Notes: a model not told the origin generated them from the letters alone. Counted from the first letter of the stretch, positions 1-8,841 are shown. The stretch: DNA of 64,000 bases from Methylobacillus flagellatus_A (GCF_031344055.1 NZ_JADBEN010000004.1), one strand, 5' to 3'. Numbers and translations: made by a program.

Positions 1-803
1 GTGGTGCCCCAGGTGGGAGCCAGAAAGCCGGATTTCCGCTGGTTCAGGAAGGAAAAATTGATCCAGGGCGTCCACAGGATAGGTACGCCCTGGAATTCCA
101 CGCGCGCATTGCGCGCCGTGCCGGTTTTCGTGTAGTCGTCAAGTTCCAGTTCCTTGGCGCGGATATACCAGTCGTCCACGTTTGCTTCGCAGGTGGTATA
201 GCGTGCATCCTTCAGACGCTTGCGGTCGGGGCCCTCGAATACCACGCCGGAGGCATCGCCACGAGATGCGCCTTGTTTACGACTCAACCCGGGAGCGTAA
301 CCGCTCTCCTCAATGTTCTGCTGTGTCAGAGGCGTGGTGTTATTGGAGTTGTAGATGAGGTTGTCGTTATCTTGCCGCTTATTGCCGGCAGTGCCGAATT
401 GCGGCATGTTGGCGAACTGCGAATCGAGTTCGAAGGTCGGGCTTTTCATTTCACCGGTGCTTTCTGCCGGATTCATGCGCAACTCGGGGCCCTTGATGCG
501 CCCTCCTTTGGTCTCCAGGCGGACATTGCCGATCACGTGCAGATATTCATTCTGCACGTCATACTCTATGGTGTCGCCATGCACTTTCTGCTGTCCAGTG
601 GCCAATGAAGCATTGCCAATGGACTTGAGCTTGCGGTCCAGGTAGACCTGCACCTTGTCGCCTTCTATGATGATGGCGTCCGGGTCCGGCAGGTCTTCAG
701 AGGGGGTGCTGCTGGCTTCTGTATCCGGGCCGTCTTCGGCATAAGCGTGGCCAAGTCCCAGGCAAACAAGCGCGACAAGAAAAGTGATGGGGCGAATTTT
801 CAC
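1..803 (-). CDS. lptD: LPS-assembly protein LptD (5' part; continues beyond window)
   Basis: LptD is the outer-membrane beta-barrel that, with LptE, inserts lipopolysaccharide into the outer leaflet. The minus strand reads from a GTG at 803 through about 267 residues to the window edge without a stop. Residues 1-22 form a signal peptide ending in GHAYA before EDG. After an acidic linker comes the LptA/OstA-like jelly-roll domain (around residues 45-120, VYLDRKLKSIGNA, then QKVHGDTIEYDVQNEYLHV), followed by the start of the barrel (VPILWTPWINFSFLNQRKSG), the typical LptD order. The start is GTG; no in-frame ATG lies near it. It is divergent from amgK, with a palindromic repeat between them. 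In many proteobacteria surA-pdxA-ksgA follow lptD; that would lie outside this window. Confidence 0.93.
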   Translation of the reverse strand, partial: MKIRPITFLVALVCLGLGHAYAEDGPDTEASSTPSEDLPDPDAIIIEGDKVQVYLDRKLKSIGNASLATGQQKVHGDTIEYDVQNEYLHVIGNVRLETKGGRIKGPELRMNPAESTGEMKSPTFELDSQFANMPQFGTAGNKRQDNDNLIYNSNNTTPLTQQNIEESGYAPGLSRKQGASRGDASGVVFEGPDRKRLKDARYTTCEANVDDWYIRAKELELDDYTKTGTARNARVEFQGVPILWTPWINFSFLNQRKSGFLAPTWGT

Positions 804-827
804 AATGATTCAGTGGTGGCGAGGCTT

Positions 828-1101
828 TAAGAACCTGTTCAAAGACTTTTTATAAGTACGCATGGCTCCAGGACGCGTCCGGTCAAGGCGCAGTCCGCAG
901 GTAATGCTCATTGCCTTGCCAAGGGCTGCAACGCGGAGCGGGCGCGTCCTGGAACCATGCCCTTCGGGTTGGCCTGTCAAGGCAGCCGCTGCTGCGTTGC
1001 AAATCCTCGTCGTGCAATGAGTACGTCTGTGGTTTGCGCCTTGCTTCGACTGCCTTGACAGGGCCAACGTATCTCATAAAAAGTCTTTGAACAGGTTCTT
1101 A
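828..1101. repeat. Composite palindromic intergenic repeat with perfect 26-bp inverted ends
   Basis: Bases 828-853 and 1076-1101 are perfect inverted repeats of 26 bp (outer motif AAGAACCTGTTCAAAGAC). Inside are two further hairpins: 860-877 pairs with 943-960 (17 of 18), and 971-985 pairs with 1050-1065 (one bulge). The two internal hairpins are diverged copies of each other in opposite orientation, so the element looks like two head-to-head units. Related sequence occurs at 26206-26368, and end fragments at 7565 and 39817. No open reading frame with support lies in it. It fills most of the lptD-amgK gap; the remaining 1102-1293 is AT-rich and presumably holds promoters, but none is clear. 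Confidence 0.85.
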
Positions 1102-1293
1102 AGTAAGCGCGTGTTTGTTTTATGGGTGATAAAATCGCATAATTTGCTGCTTTAAGCAATCCATAAATCGCTTGTGACATCGCTTTGTGGTTGAATTAAA
1201 AGAAGTTTAAATTTTCCGGCATATTGTAAATGTGCCTGGTTTCATTTTGCATGATCATTTTTAATGAGTGCATTATTCTAGGATGAATCGTTC

Positions 1294-2289
1294 GTGTCGC
1301 GCCTTGATCAATTGAATGGCTGGCTCAGCCAGGTACTGCAGGGGAGGCTGCATCATCTGACTGCAGCTTCTGCCGACGCCAGTTTCCGGCATTATTTCCG
1401 TGTCCATCTTGCCGACGGCGCTACCTTGGTTGCCATGGATGCGCCTCCGCCGCAGGAAGATTGCCGGCCGTTCGTGAAGGTGGCGGCCTTGTTCGAGCAG
1501 GCCGGGCTCAATGTGCCCAAGGTGCTGGCGCAGGATGTGGAGAACGGCTTCCTGCTGTTGACCGACCTGGGCACCCAGACATTCCTCGATGTGCTCAATG
1601 AGGATAATGCGGATGCCTTGTTCCGCGATGCGATTGACGCCCTGGTGACATGGCAACTGGCCAGCAAGCCGGGCGTGCTGCCTGAATACGATGAAGCCTT
1701 GCTGCGGCGCGAGCTGGGCCTGTTCCCGGACTGGTATGTGGCACGGCACCTGAATATCGAATTGAGCGAATCGCAGCGCGGCACGCTGGAAAACGCCTTC
1801 AGCACCATCGTGCGCTACAACCTGGCCCAGCCATCGGTTTACGTGCATCGCGACTATATGCCGCGCAACCTGATGATCAGCAGCCCTTCGCCGGGCATTC
1901 TCGATTTCCAGGACGCGGTATATGGCCCGATCAGCTATGATGTGGCCTCGCTTTTCAAGGACGCCTTCATCAGCTGGGAAGAAGAGCGCGTATTGGATGG
2001 CGCAATCCGCTATTGGGAAAAGGCGCGCAAGGCCGGTTTGCCGGTGCGGCCGGACTTCGGCGACTTCTACCGCGATTTCGAGTGGATGGGCTTGCAGCGC
2101 CACCTCAAGGTGCTGGGGATATTCGCGCGTATCAATTATCGCGACGGAAAGCCCAAGTATCTTGCCGATACGCCGCGCTTTATGAACTATGTGCGTCAAG
2201 TCTGTGTCCGTTATGGTGAGCTCAAGCCTTTATTGCGCCTGCTGGACGAACTGGAAAAGCGCGAATCCCAATTCGGCTATACCTTCTGA
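1294..2289 (+). CDS. amgK: N-acetylmuramate/N-acetylglucosamine kinase AmgK (APH-fold)
   Basis: This 331-residue protein belongs to the aminoglycoside phosphotransferase/kinase fold. AmgK phosphorylates the anomeric C1 of MurNAc and GlcNAc so that recovered cell-wall sugars re-enter UDP-MurNAc synthesis, bypassing de novo MurA/MurB steps. The Brenner-type catalytic loop is visible as VHRDYMPRNLM (around residue 187), followed by ILDFQDAVYG, which carries the metal-binding Asp. The start is GTG at 1294 preceded by AGGA at 1280; the ATG at 1283 is out of frame and stops at once. murU follows after 16 bp, the pair known from Pseudomonas putida, also beside lptD there. That context separates it from antibiotic-resistance kinases. 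Confidence 0.88.
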   Translation: MSRLDQLNGWLSQVLQGRLHHLTAASADASFRHYFRVHLADGATLVAMDAPPPQEDCRPFVKVAALFEQAGLNVPKVLAQDVENGFLLLTDLGTQTFLDVLNEDNADALFRDAIDALVTWQLASKPGVLPEYDEALLRRELGLFPDWYVARHLNIELSESQRGTLENAFSTIVRYNLAQPSVYVHRDYMPRNLMISSPSPGILDFQDAVYGPISYDVASLFKDAFISWEEERVLDGAIRYWEKARKAGLPVRPDFGDFYRDFEWMGLQRHLKVLGIFARINYRDGKPKYLADTPRFMNYVRQVCVRYGELKPLLRLLDELEKRESQFGYTF

Positions 2290-2305
2290 TGGAGACCATA
2301 CCGTC

Positions 2306-2980
2306 TTGAAAGCCATGATTCTTGCCGCAGGCCGTGGCGAACGCATGCGGCCGCTGACCGACACGACGCCCAAACCCCTGCTGCAGGTCGGCGGCAAGCC
2401 GCTCGTCGTCTGGCACCTGGAGCGCTTGGCAGAGGCGGGTTTCAAGGATGTCGTCATCAACCATGCGCACCTGGGGCAGCAAATAGAAAGCGCTTTGGGG
2501 GATGGGACGCATTGGGGCTTGTCCATTTCTTACTCTCCCGAGCAGGTCGCGCTGGAAACGGCAGGCGGCATTGCCAACGCGCTGCCCTTGCTCGGGGACG
2601 AACCGTTTCTCGTGGTCAACGGCGACGTGTTCTGCGATATTGATTTCGCGCAGTTGCGCGATGGTTTGCGTCCCGGCCATCTGGCGTACCTCGCCCTGGT
2701 GGACAATCCGCCGCAGCATGCAAATGGCGATTTTGCGCTGGACGACGGCAAACTGCTGGTGGACGGCCGCAACCGGCTGACTTTCTCTGGCGTGGCCGTT
2801 TATGACCCTGCCTTGTTCAAGGGCGTAGTGCGGGGCGATGTCGCCAAATTGGCGCCCTTGCTGAAGGAAGCCATCATGCGAGACCAGGCTGCAGCTTTCC
2901 ACCATCAGGGTGTCTGGCACGACATCGGCACGCCGGAGCGGCTGCAAAGCTTAGACCAGCAGCTGCGCCAGCAGGCATGA
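2306..2980 (+). CDS. murU: N-acetylmuramate-1-phosphate uridylyltransferase MurU
   Basis: MurU converts MurNAc-1-phosphate and UTP to UDP-MurNAc, the second step of the anabolic peptidoglycan recycling route begun by AmgK. The N-terminus carries the sugar nucleotidyltransferase signature MILAAGRGERMRPLT, with LVVNGDVFCDIDF (around residue 108) as the metal-binding NGD site. I chose the TTG at 2306 (giving MKAMILAAG), 11 bases after GGAG at 2291, because it matches the usual family N-terminus; the ATG at 2315 is the alternative. Length is 224 residues, normal for MurU and shorter than GalU or RmlA. It is translated in series with amgK. Confidence 0.87.
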   Translation: MKAMILAAGRGERMRPLTDTTPKPLLQVGGKPLVVWHLERLAEAGFKDVVINHAHLGQQIESALGDGTHWGLSISYSPEQVALETAGGIANALPLLGDEPFLVVNGDVFCDIDFAQLRDGLRPGHLAYLALVDNPPQHANGDFALDDGKLLVDGRNRLTFSGVAVYDPALFKGVVRGDVAKLAPLLKEAIMRDQAAAFHHQGVWHDIGTPERLQSLDQQLRQQA

Positions 2981-3026
2981 ACGCCATCATCATTAATCAC
3001 GAGCCTTATGGAGCGTACTTGTCATC

Positions 3027-4346
3027 GTGCCAGTTGAAACAGTGAAAATCGAAGAATTCAAGGCGCGCAGGCAGGCGCTGATGCAGAAGATGGTTCATGG
3101 CGTGGCGGTTATTCCCACTGCAGCCGAGGCGGTTCGTAACCGCGATAGCCATTATCCCTACCGCTTCGACAGTTATTTCTATTACCTGACCGGGTTTGAA
3201 GAACCTGAATCCGTCGTATTGCTCGTTGCCGGTGAAGCTCCCAAAAGCATCCTGTTCTGCCGCGACAAGGACATCGAGCGTGAAATCTGGGATGGATTCC
3301 GTCACGGCCCTTCAGGCGCGCGCGAGGTCTTCGGGTTCGACGAGGCATACAGCATCAGCGAGCTCGACCAGCGCGTGGGCGAATATCTTGCCAACCAGCC
3401 GCAGCTGTTTTTTGCGCTTGGCGCCGACCCGGCCTGGGACCAGAGGCTCGGCGGCTGGCTGAAGCACCTTGCCAGCCAGGCGCGCAGCGGCATTGCCGCT
3501 CCTGCCGCGATTGTCGATGTGCGCCGCCTGCTGGACGACATGCGCTTGATCAAGTCCCCTTATGAGCTGGAACTGATGCGCAAGGCCGCAAAAATCACGG
3601 TGGATGCGCATAAGCGCGCCATGCAGGAGGCTAGGCCGGGCATGATGGAGTACGAAGTCGAGGCGGAGATACTCCATGAATTCTACCGGCATGGCAGCCG
3701 CGCGCCTGCCTACACTTCCATCGTGGCCGGCGGCGGCAATGCCTGCGTGCTGCATTACGTCACCAACCAGAACAGGCTCAATGACGGCGACCTGCTGTTG
3801 ATCGATGCCGGATGCGAATTGGAGGGGTATGCCGCCGACATTACGCGCACCTTTCCCGTGAACGGCAAGTTCAGCGCCGTGCAAAAGGATGTTTATGAGC
3901 TGGTGCTGGCCGCCCAGGAGGCGGCGATTGCGCAAGTCAGGCCCGGCCGGCACTGGAATGCGCCGCATGAGGCCGCACTGAATGTATTGGTGCAGGGCCT
4001 GATCGATTTCGGTTTGTGCCAGGGATCATTGGACGGCGTGCTGGAGTCGGGCGATTACCGGCGCTTCTATATGCACCGCACGGGCCATTGGCTCGGCCTG
4101 GACGTGCATGATGCGGGAGAGTACAAGCAGGCGGACGGCGCTTGGCGCCCATTGCAGCCGGGCATGGCGCTGACGGTGGAGCCGGGCTGCTACATCCGGC
4201 CGGCGGAGAACGTGCCGGAGCATTTCTGGAATATCGGCATCCGCATCGAGGACAATGCGGTCGTCACCGCAGACGGCCATGAAATCACCACGGCAGCCGC
4301 GCCGAAAACCGTGCAGGAAATCGAGGACTGGATGGCGGAATCATGA
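3027..4346 (+). CDS. pepP: Xaa-Pro aminopeptidase (aminopeptidase P II)
   Basis: This cytoplasmic metallopeptidase removes an N-terminal residue preceding proline. The 439-residue protein has the N-terminal AMP_N domain (about 8-140) and the C-terminal M24 pita-bread domain. Metal ligands are visible: Asp in LLIDAG and in ADITRTF, His in MHRTGHWLGL, Glu in LTVEPG and in IRIEDN, the E. coli PepP pattern. The start is GTG; GGAG at 3009 is rather far, so a few residues of uncertainty remain. The stop overlaps the next gene by 4 bp (ATGA), so pepP is translationally linked to the ubiquinone hydroxylases, as in the pepP-ubiH-ubiI order of E. coli. Confidence 0.95.
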   Translation: MPVETVKIEEFKARRQALMQKMVHGVAVIPTAAEAVRNRDSHYPYRFDSYFYYLTGFEEPESVVLLVAGEAPKSILFCRDKDIEREIWDGFRHGPSGAREVFGFDEAYSISELDQRVGEYLANQPQLFFALGADPAWDQRLGGWLKHLASQARSGIAAPAAIVDVRRLLDDMRLIKSPYELELMRKAAKITVDAHKRAMQEARPGMMEYEVEAEILHEFYRHGSRAPAYTSIVAGGGNACVLHYVTNQNRLNDGDLLLIDAGCELEGYAADITRTFPVNGKFSAVQKDVYELVLAAQEAAIAQVRPGRHWNAPHEAALNVLVQGLIDFGLCQGSLDGVLESGDYRRFYMHRTGHWLGLDVHDAGEYKQADGAWRPLQPGMALTVEPGCYIRPAENVPEHFWNIGIRIEDNAVVTADGHEITTAAAPKTVQEIEDWMAES

Positions 4347-5521
4347 GCATGGCGGCGGAACACGACCTGTTGATCGTGGGGGGCGGTCCGGTCGGGGCCA
4401 CCCTGGCTCTGGCCCTGCAATGCAAGGGCATCGATGCGACCGTGCTAGAGGCGCGCGCCCGCGGGGCCGCACACCATGACCAGCGGGCCTTGGCATTATC
4501 CTACGGCAGCATCCTGATTCTTGAACGCCTTGGCTTGTGGGCCGGGCTCAAGCCCAAGGCGACGGCCATCGATACCATTCATGTGTCACAACGCGGCAGC
4601 CTTGGGCGCAGCCTGCTCAAGGCCGAGGATCACGGCCAGCCAGCGCTGGGCTACGTGCTTTCTTACGGAGACCTTTCTGCCGCATTGGATGGGGCAATCC
4701 AGCAGTTTTCCGGCATCCAGGTGCACTACGAGGCAGAGGCGCTTGCCATCCGGCCGGACCGGGAAGCGGCGCATGTTGAATACCGATACCAGGCGCAAAC
4801 ATATTCCAGTAAAAGCAGGATGGCGGTGTTGGCGGATGGCGGACGCAGTTTGGCGGACATTCCCGGCCTGGAGCGTGAAACCAAGCATTACGGGCATGAT
4901 GCGCTGGTGAGCAAGGTCTCGTGCGAGCTGCCTCATGACAACATTGCCTACGAGCGCTTCACGCCGGCCGGGCCGGTGGCATTGCTGCCGAATGGCGACC
5001 GGGATTTCTCCCTGGTCTGGACTGGCAAGGCGGAGGAAGTGCAAGCGCTCCTGGCGCTGGATGATGCTGCCTTCCTGGAAGCCTTGCATACCCATTTCGG
5101 CGACCGGGTCGGGCGCTTCTTCACTGTGGGCAAACGTCTCAGCTTCCCGCTCAAGCTGTCCTACCTCAAGCCGGTTACTGCCCCGCACCTTGCGGTGATA
5201 GGCAATGCGGCCCAGACCATGCACCCGGTTGCCGGGCAGGGGTTCAACGTCGGCATGCGGGATGCCTGGGAGCTGGCGCAATTGCTGGCGCAAACGCCGC
5301 TTGACGAATGGGGCATGGACGGGATGATGCAGGCCTACCAGGCGAGCCGCAAGGCGGATACCCGCGGCGGTTTGCTGTTCACCGATTTTCTCGTCAACGT
5401 GTTCTCCAACGATATCGTCGGCTTACGCAAGATCCGCTCTCTGGGATTGGGCCTGCTGGACATGGTGCCGTTGGCCAAGCAGCACCTGGTCAGCAAGATG
5501 AGCTTCGGGCCCAAGGGTTAA
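4343..5521 (+). CDS. ubiH: FAD-dependent ubiquinone-ring hydroxylase, UbiH type
   Basis: This 392-residue flavoprotein monooxygenase hydroxylates the aromatic ring during ubiquinone synthesis (C1 position if it is truly UbiH). It has the N-terminal Rossmann motif LLIVGGGPVGATLAL, and the second FAD motif around residues 288-306 with GNAAQTMHPVAGQGFNVG, the UbiH/COQ6 signature. The start ATG lies within the pepP stop (4-bp overlap). A second homologue follows 36 bp later, so two ring positions are probably shared between them. UbiH is preferred over UbiI/UbiF on gene order (directly after pepP), which is inference. Confidence 0.85.
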   Translation: MSMAAEHDLLIVGGGPVGATLALALQCKGIDATVLEARARGAAHHDQRALALSYGSILILERLGLWAGLKPKATAIDTIHVSQRGSLGRSLLKAEDHGQPALGYVLSYGDLSAALDGAIQQFSGIQVHYEAEALAIRPDREAAHVEYRYQAQTYSSKSRMAVLADGGRSLADIPGLERETKHYGHDALVSKVSCELPHDNIAYERFTPAGPVALLPNGDRDFSLVWTGKAEEVQALLALDDAAFLEALHTHFGDRVGRFFTVGKRLSFPLKLSYLKPVTAPHLAVIGNAAQTMHPVAGQGFNVGMRDAWELAQLLAQTPLDEWGMDGMMQAYQASRKADTRGGLLFTDFLVNVFSNDIVGLRKIRSLGLGLLDMVPLAKQHLVSKMSFGPKG

Positions 5522-5557
5522 CATGGCAAGCAGCTTTAACATGGAAAAAATGCTGGC

Positions 5558-6742
5558 ATGGCAAATTTGAAACATGAGTTTGACATCATTGTGCTGGGTG
5601 CCGGCCTGGTCGGCGTCGCGGCGGCGGTAGCGCTCAAGCTGCAAGGGCATCGCGTGGCCCTGCTTGAGCGGGGCAAGGCCGGAGCCGAGCCGGCCGGGAC
5701 TGAGTTGGCCGAGTGGGACAGCCGGATTTATGCCGTTAGTCCGGGCAATGTCGCCTGGCTGGAGCGATTGGGCGTTTGGCAACTGCTGGATGCCGGCCGC
5801 TTTTGTGGGGTGGACAGCATGCAGATATGGGGCGACGACGGCGCCGCGCTGGAGCTGGACGCCTATGCCGCCGGCCTGGCGAACCTGAGCGTGATTGTCG
5901 AGGGAAACCGACTACAGCAGGCATTGATTGCAAGGCTTGGCAGCCTGGAGGTGCCCTTGGTCGATGAGGCCGGCGTTAACCAGGTCGACTGGAATGCAGA
6001 TAGCGTCATGCTGCATACAGCCAACGGCGAAACCTATACCGCCGCGTTGCTGGTCGGAGCAGACGGGGCTTCTTCCTGGCTGCGCGGACAGGCGGATATC
6101 ACGGTGAAGCGGCATGATTATGCCCAGATGGGCGTCGTGGCCAATTTTGCATGCGAGCGTCCGCACCAGTCGCAAGCGTGCCAATGGTTCCGCGGCAACG
6201 ATGTGCTCGCCTGGCTGCCGTTGCCGCAACAGCATATTTCCATCGTGTGGTCGGTGGATAATGCCAGGGCGCAGGCCTTGACGACGCTGGATGCTGATAC
6301 ACTGGCGCAAGAGGTGGCTGCCGCCGGGCATCATCGCCTGGGCCAATTGACGATGGTGACTCCGGTACAGGCTTTTCCGCTGGCGATGCAGGAAACAAGC
6401 AGCCTGGTCAAGCCCGGCCTGGCATTGGTGGGGGATGCGGCGCATCAGGTCCATCCATTGGCGGGGCAAGGGGTGAACCTGGGTTTCCGCGACGTGCAGG
6501 CGCTGGTTGAAGTGGTTTCAGACAGGCAGTCCAGGCGCCGTCCGGGCGACGTATTCGTGCTGCGCCGTTATGAGCGGGCACGCAAGGCCGATATGATGTC
6601 CATGCGCTTGTTGACGCATGGGCTGAGCAGTTTGTATGCACATCCCGCGCCCTGGCTCAGGATGTTGCGCAATGGGGGTATGCAATGCTTGAACCGCATG
6701 CCGGCGTTAAAAAAGCAATTGATGCAGCATGCGGTTATTTGA
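5558..6742 (+). CDS. FAD-dependent ubiquinone-ring hydroxylase, UbiF/UbiI/UbiH family (second copy)
   Basis: This second 394-residue flavoprotein monooxygenase of ubiquinone synthesis has IIVLGAGLVGVAAAVAL at the N-terminus, the family motif DSRIYAVSPGN (around residue 50), and GDAAHQVHPLAGQGVNLGF (around residue 290) for FAD binding. Betaproteobacteria differ in which ring hydroxylases they carry (UbiH, UbiF, UbiI, UbiM), and I cannot assign the ring position from sequence alone. The start ATG at 5558 is preceded by GGAAAAAATG. It follows ubiH directly and precedes dsbC by 29 bp. Confidence 0.85.
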   Translation: MANLKHEFDIIVLGAGLVGVAAAVALKLQGHRVALLERGKAGAEPAGTELAEWDSRIYAVSPGNVAWLERLGVWQLLDAGRFCGVDSMQIWGDDGAALELDAYAAGLANLSVIVEGNRLQQALIARLGSLEVPLVDEAGVNQVDWNADSVMLHTANGETYTAALLVGADGASSWLRGQADITVKRHDYAQMGVVANFACERPHQSQACQWFRGNDVLAWLPLPQQHISIVWSVDNARAQALTTLDADTLAQEVAAAGHHRLGQLTMVTPVQAFPLAMQETSSLVKPGLALVGDAAHQVHPLAGQGVNLGFRDVQALVEVVSDRQSRRRPGDVFVLRRYERARKADMMSMRLLTHGLSSLYAHPAPWLRMLRNGGMQCLNRMPALKKQLMQHAVI

Positions 6743-6771
6743 TTTTGAATCACAGGGAAAGAATTTAGCTT

Positions 6772-7500
6772 ATGTCTAAGAAGTGGATTGCAATATTGGC
6801 GGCCTCATTCTTCGCGGCGCATGCCTGGGCGGATGAAGCCAGTCTGAAGAAAACGATAGAGGCGACCTATCCCAAGGTCAAGGTAGATAGCGTGGTGAAG
6901 ACGCCTTATGCCGGTTTGTACGAGGTCTTCCTCGATGGCCAGATTATCTATACCGATGACAAGTTCAGCTTCCTGATCGCCGAGGGGCGGTTGGTCGAGC
7001 CCAAGACCAAGCGCGATATCACCGGCGAGCGCATGGATGAACTGACCAAGGTCGATTTTGCCTCCCTGCCGCTGGACCAGGCCGTCAAGGTGGTCAAGGG
7101 CAACGGCAGCCGCAAGCTGGTGGTGTTTTCCGATCCTGATTGCCCGTACTGCAAGCGCCTCGAGCAAAAGGAGCTCAGCAACATCAACGACGTGACGATC
7201 TATACCTTCCTGTTCCCGCTGGAGCAACTGCATCCCGATGCCGCCAACAAGTCGCGCGCCATCTGGTGCGCGCCAGACCGTGCCAAGGCGTGGAACGACT
7301 GGATATTGAATGGGCAATTGCCCAAGGCGCAAGGAACTTGCGATACCCCGATCGAAAAATTGGCGGAGCTGGGGCGCAAGATCAACGTGACCAGCACGCC
7401 CACCCTGATTTTTGCGGACGGCAAGCGCATGCTGGGCGCATATCCGGCCAAGGATATCGAGAAGGCCATGACCGCAGCAGCCTCCGGCGCTAAAAAGTAA
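6772..7500 (+). CDS. dsbC: Thiol:disulfide interchange protein DsbC (periplasmic disulfide isomerase)
   Basis: DsbC reshuffles wrong disulfides in exported proteins and is kept reduced by DsbD. The 242-residue precursor has a signal peptide of about 20 residues ending AHAWA before DEAS, an N-terminal dimerisation domain (about 21-90), and a thioredoxin fold with active site CPYC at residues 124-127 (FSDPDCPYCK). The cis-proline loop TSTPTLIF (around residue 208) is present, as is the second cysteine pair (WCAP and GTCDTP). Length is normal. A strong terminator follows. Confidence 0.94.
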   Translation: MSKKWIAILAASFFAAHAWADEASLKKTIEATYPKVKVDSVVKTPYAGLYEVFLDGQIIYTDDKFSFLIAEGRLVEPKTKRDITGERMDELTKVDFASLPLDQAVKVVKGNGSRKLVVFSDPDCPYCKRLEQKELSNINDVTIYTFLFPLEQLHPDAANKSRAIWCAPDRAKAWNDWILNGQLPKAQGTCDTPIEKLAELGRKINVTSTPTLIFADGKRMLGAYPAKDIEKAMTAAASGAKK

Positions 7501-7520
7501 AAGGCTTGTTTGCCCAATAA

Positions 7521-7544
7521 AAAAGGGAGCTTTTGCTCCCTTTT
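7521..7544 (+). terminator. Rho-independent terminator after dsbC
   Basis: Perfect hairpin: AAAAGGGAGC, loop TTTT, GCTCCCTTTT, followed by GGTTTT. It lies 20 bp after the dsbC stop and before convergent pilC, so it may work in both directions. Confidence 0.85.
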
Positions 7545-7564
7545 GGTTTTGTAGCGTTGCTTGG

Positions 7565-7602
7565 TGCCTGTTCACGATCTTTTCATGGGGTACGCATGGC
7601 TT
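7565..7602. repeat. End fragment of the palindromic intergenic repeat family
   Basis: GCCTGTTCACGATCTTTTCA (7566-7585), followed by GTACGCATGGCT, matches the left end of the element at 828 (CCTGTTCAAAGACTTTTTAT then GTACGCATGGCT) and the fragment at 39817. It sits between the convergent dsbC and pilC genes. No matching inverted end is seen, so it appears to be a half or decayed copy. Confidence 0.65.
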
Positions 7603-7632
7603 CAAACATGCCTGCTCTGCGTTACAGGGCTC

Positions 7633-8841
7633 TTAGACCACCTGGCCCATCTTGAATATCGGCAGGTACATGGCGATGACCAAGCCGCCGATCAGGGTGC
7701 CGAGCACGACCATGATGATAGGCTCCATCAGGCTGGAGAGTGCTTCCACGGCGTCATCCACTTCCCCTTCGTAAAAGTCGGCCACCTTGCCCAGCATCGA
7801 GTCCAGGGCGCCGGATTCCTCGCCGATGGCCACCATTTGCAGCACCATGTTGGGGAACACCTCGGTATTCTGCATCGCCACGGTCAGGCTGGCGCCTGTG
7901 CTGATCTCGCTTTGCACCTTCTTGGTGGCATCGTAATAAACCCGGTTGCCTGAAGCGCCTGCGACCGAGTCCAGCGCCTCGACCAGCGGGACGCCCGCAG
8001 CGAACATGGCGGACAAGGTGCGTGAGAAGCGCGCGATCGTGGCCTTGCGGATCACCTCGCCGAAAATGGGCAGCTTGAGCAGCAGCCTGTCCATGCTCGA
8101 CTGCATCTTCTCCGAACGCTTCCAGGTGTAGAAGAAGAACCAGAGCGCGCCGCCAATCGACCCGAAGATGGCCCACCAGTAATCGACGAAAAAGTCGGAG
8201 ATCGCCATCACCATCACGGTGGGGGCGGGCAGGTCGGCGCCGAAACTGCTGAACAGCTCCTTGAACGCGGGAATCACGAAAATCATGATGACGGCGGTGA
8301 TCACGAATGCCACCACGATGATGGAGACAGGGTAGAACAGCGCGGACTTGATCTTGCCCTTGATCGCGAGGATCTTTTCCTTGTAGGTGGCAAGCCGGTC
8401 CAGCAGCGAATCCAGGATGCCGGCCTGTTCGCCTGCCCCCACGAGGTTGCAGAACAGGTTGTCGAAATACAATGGGTATTTTCGGAACGCCTGGCTCAGG
8501 CTGCTGCCGGTTTCCACATCGGCCTTGATGTCGCCGAGCAGCTTGCTCACCGCGGGGTTGCTATGTCCTTTGCCGACGATATCGAACGCCTGCAGCAGTG
8601 GAACGCCGGCCTTCATCATGGTGGCGAGCTGGCGGGTGAACAAGGTCACGTCCTTGTCCGTAATCTTGCCGCCGGTCTTGAAGCGCTGCTTGGTGACCTT
8701 GACGACGTTGACGCCCTGGCGGCGCAGCGTGGCCTTGACGAACGCCTCACCGCTGGCTTTCATCTCCCCCTTGACGCGCTTGCCTTTCCTGTCCGTACCC
8801 TCCCAGGCGTACGTGACTTCCTTGGTTTCCTTGGCAGCCAT
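7633..8841 (-). CDS. pilC: Type IV pilus inner-membrane platform protein PilC
   Basis: PilC is the polytopic inner-membrane platform (GspF family) on which PilB and PilT act to add or remove pilin. The 402-residue protein shows the duplicated GspF domain: cytoplasmic segment one (about 70-190, FTRQLATMMKAGVPLLQAF) and segment two (about 275-395, FSRTLSAMFAAGVPLVEAL), each followed by a glycine-rich GEQAG/GEESG helix turn. Membrane helices lie around 175-200, 220-240 and 375-395. It starts 16 bp after pilB. The usual third gene, the prepilin peptidase pilD, is absent; the convergent dsbC follows instead. Confidence 0.95.
   Translation of the reverse strand: MAAKETKEVTYAWEGTDRKGKRVKGEMKASGEAFVKATLRRQGVNVVKVTKQRFKTGGKITDKDVTLFTRQLATMMKAGVPLLQAFDIVGKGHSNPAVSKLLGDIKADVETGSSLSQAFRKYPLYFDNLFCNLVGAGEQAGILDSLLDRLATYKEKILAIKGKIKSALFYPVSIIVVAFVITAVIMIFVIPAFKELFSSFGADLPAPTVMVMAISDFFVDYWWAIFGSIGGALWFFFYTWKRSEKMQSSMDRLLLKLPIFGEVIRKATIARFSRTLSAMFAAGVPLVEALDSVAGASGNRVYYDATKKVQSEISTGASLTVAMQNTEVFPNMVLQMVAIGEESGALDSMLGKVADFYEGEVDDAVEALSSLMEPIIMVVLGTLIGGLVIAMYLPIFKMGQVV

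Noticed and set aside
1273..2199. 308-codon open frame on the minus strand
   Set aside because: It lies wholly opposite amgK and has no recognisable domain; it is an antisense frame caused by GC-rich codon use.
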